This document shows, piece after piece, positions 63,675-64,000 of a stretch of 64,000 bases of DNA. The notes below the pieces were generated by a model. It saw only the letters and a program-made list of their open reading frames with translations. It was not told where the DNA came from and ran no database searches. A program made the translations under genes and the position numbers. The stretch lies in contig NZ_JAIVLK010000011.1 in NCBI RefSeq assembly GCF_020524585.1, positions 62,001 through 126,000 of the forward strand, given 5' to 3'. Every line of letters starts with the position of its first letter. The first letter of the stretch is position 1. Origin of the DNA: Celeribacter naphthalenivorans (GTDB lineage: Bacteria > Pseudomonadota > Alphaproteobacteria > Rhodobacterales > Rhodobacteraceae).

Positions 63675-64000
63675 AATGGGATGATGATATAGGGCACATC
63701 GCGGGTCACATCGGGGTCTTCGAACCGATAGGGCAGGGTGGCCATGGTCACCGGGCCAAGCTCGGTGGTCTCGGGTGTGAGACCATGGATCGCAAGTTTG
63801 CGCGCGATCTTTTCAGGCTCATCGATGCCGATCACGACAATGCGCTCCAGATCATCAGGGATTGAGCCGCCGGGTTGCGCCGGCAAAGCGGTCCATGAGG
63901 GGCGCAGATACTTCAAGTTGCCGGGATAGTAGAAATTGAAACTGACGACTGCGGGCGGCATGGCGCCTTCGGGCAGGTCCTGTTCGATGCGTTGCGCCAG
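63656..64000 (-). CDS. Hypothetical protein, cut at the window edge
   Basis: The C-terminal 115 codons of a gene read on the minus strand; the frame is open to base 64000 without a stop, so the start is probably outside. A Met at 63961 is internal or an alternative start. Contains VVIGIDEPEKIARKL and PYRFEDPDVTRDVPYII. The family is not recognised. Confidence 0.6.
   Translation of the reverse strand: MAQRIEQDLPEGAMPPAVVSFNFYYPGNLKYLRPSWTALPAQPGGSIPDDLERIVVIGIDEPEKIARKLAIHGLTPETTELGPVTMATLPYRFEDPDVTRDVPYIIIPLKNGAR

Noticed and set aside
1-64000. CRISPR arrays or insertion sequences
   Set aside because: No regularly spaced repeats, cas genes or transposase motifs were seen on either strand.

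Overview
The window looks like a chromosomal segment of a marine alphaproteobacterium of the Rhodobacterales (Roseobacter group). The reasons are the roughly 60% GC coding DNA, an L-malyl-CoA/beta-methylmalyl-CoA lyase, separate phaA and phaB genes, a TIGR02302-type protein after lysA, a gene-transfer-agent (GTA) head-spike base protein, and the D-glutamate catabolic pair dgcN/dgcA known from marine Proteobacteria. No rRNA, tRNA, CRISPR array, transposase or integrase gene was seen. Coordinates were refined by hand from the sequence.

Layout. (1) 1-7 kb is housekeeping: greA, a PAP2 phosphatase, ETF-ubiquinone oxidoreductase, a periplasmic TPR protein overlapping ispE, and a metallophosphoesterase preceded by a compound palindromic repeat. 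(2) 7-31 kb is a large exopolysaccharide (EPS)/capsule island. On the minus strand it has manB, manC, a ClpP-like periplasmic protein, a YjbE-like small secreted protein, wza, wzc and fcl. On the plus strand it has a WcaI-like glycosyltransferase, gmd, wzx, wzy and three glycosyltransferases. Back on the minus strand are a glycosyltransferase, a WcaF-like acetyltransferase and a sulfotransferase, then a two-gene GTA head-spike module (fibre and base). The island closes with yjbH and yjbF on the plus strand. Together these genes can make GDP-mannose and GDP-L-fucose, assemble and flip a repeat unit, polymerise and export it, and decorate it with acetyl and possibly sulfate groups. No initiating polyprenyl-phosphate sugar transferase is present, so that gene must lie elsewhere.

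(3) 31-37 kb holds a long-chain polyprenyl diphosphate synthase, DUF2007, a tRNA-modification-type methyltransferase, a DUF465 (YdcH) protein, a DMT transporter, and phaB and phaA with good candidate PhaR operators. (4) 36.7-39.7 kb holds an EAL-domain protein divergent from a PAS-domain protein, and a TlpA-like thioredoxin divergent from argH. (5) 39.7-50.4 kb is argH, a tiny lipoprotein, lysA, the TIGR02302 protein, a zinc-ribbon membrane protein, ftsE-ftsX-plsC, a PPOX flavoprotein and accA. (6) 50.5-54.8 kb holds mcl1 divergent from dgcN-dgcA-dat, a likely D-amino-acid catabolic unit. (7) 54.8-64 kb holds four conserved small genes, an N-formylglutamate amidohydrolase, pyk, rpmI-rplT, and pheS-orf-pheT. 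The phe operon is interrupted by a lower-GC 80-codon reading frame that overlaps both neighbours. The last gene is cut by the window edge.

The most interesting signals are the GTA head-spike pair lodged inside the locus that makes the presumed GTA receptor polysaccharide, the D-amino-acid funnel, the PhaR-like sites, the orphan frame between pheS and pheT, and the palindromic repeat at 6091-6210.
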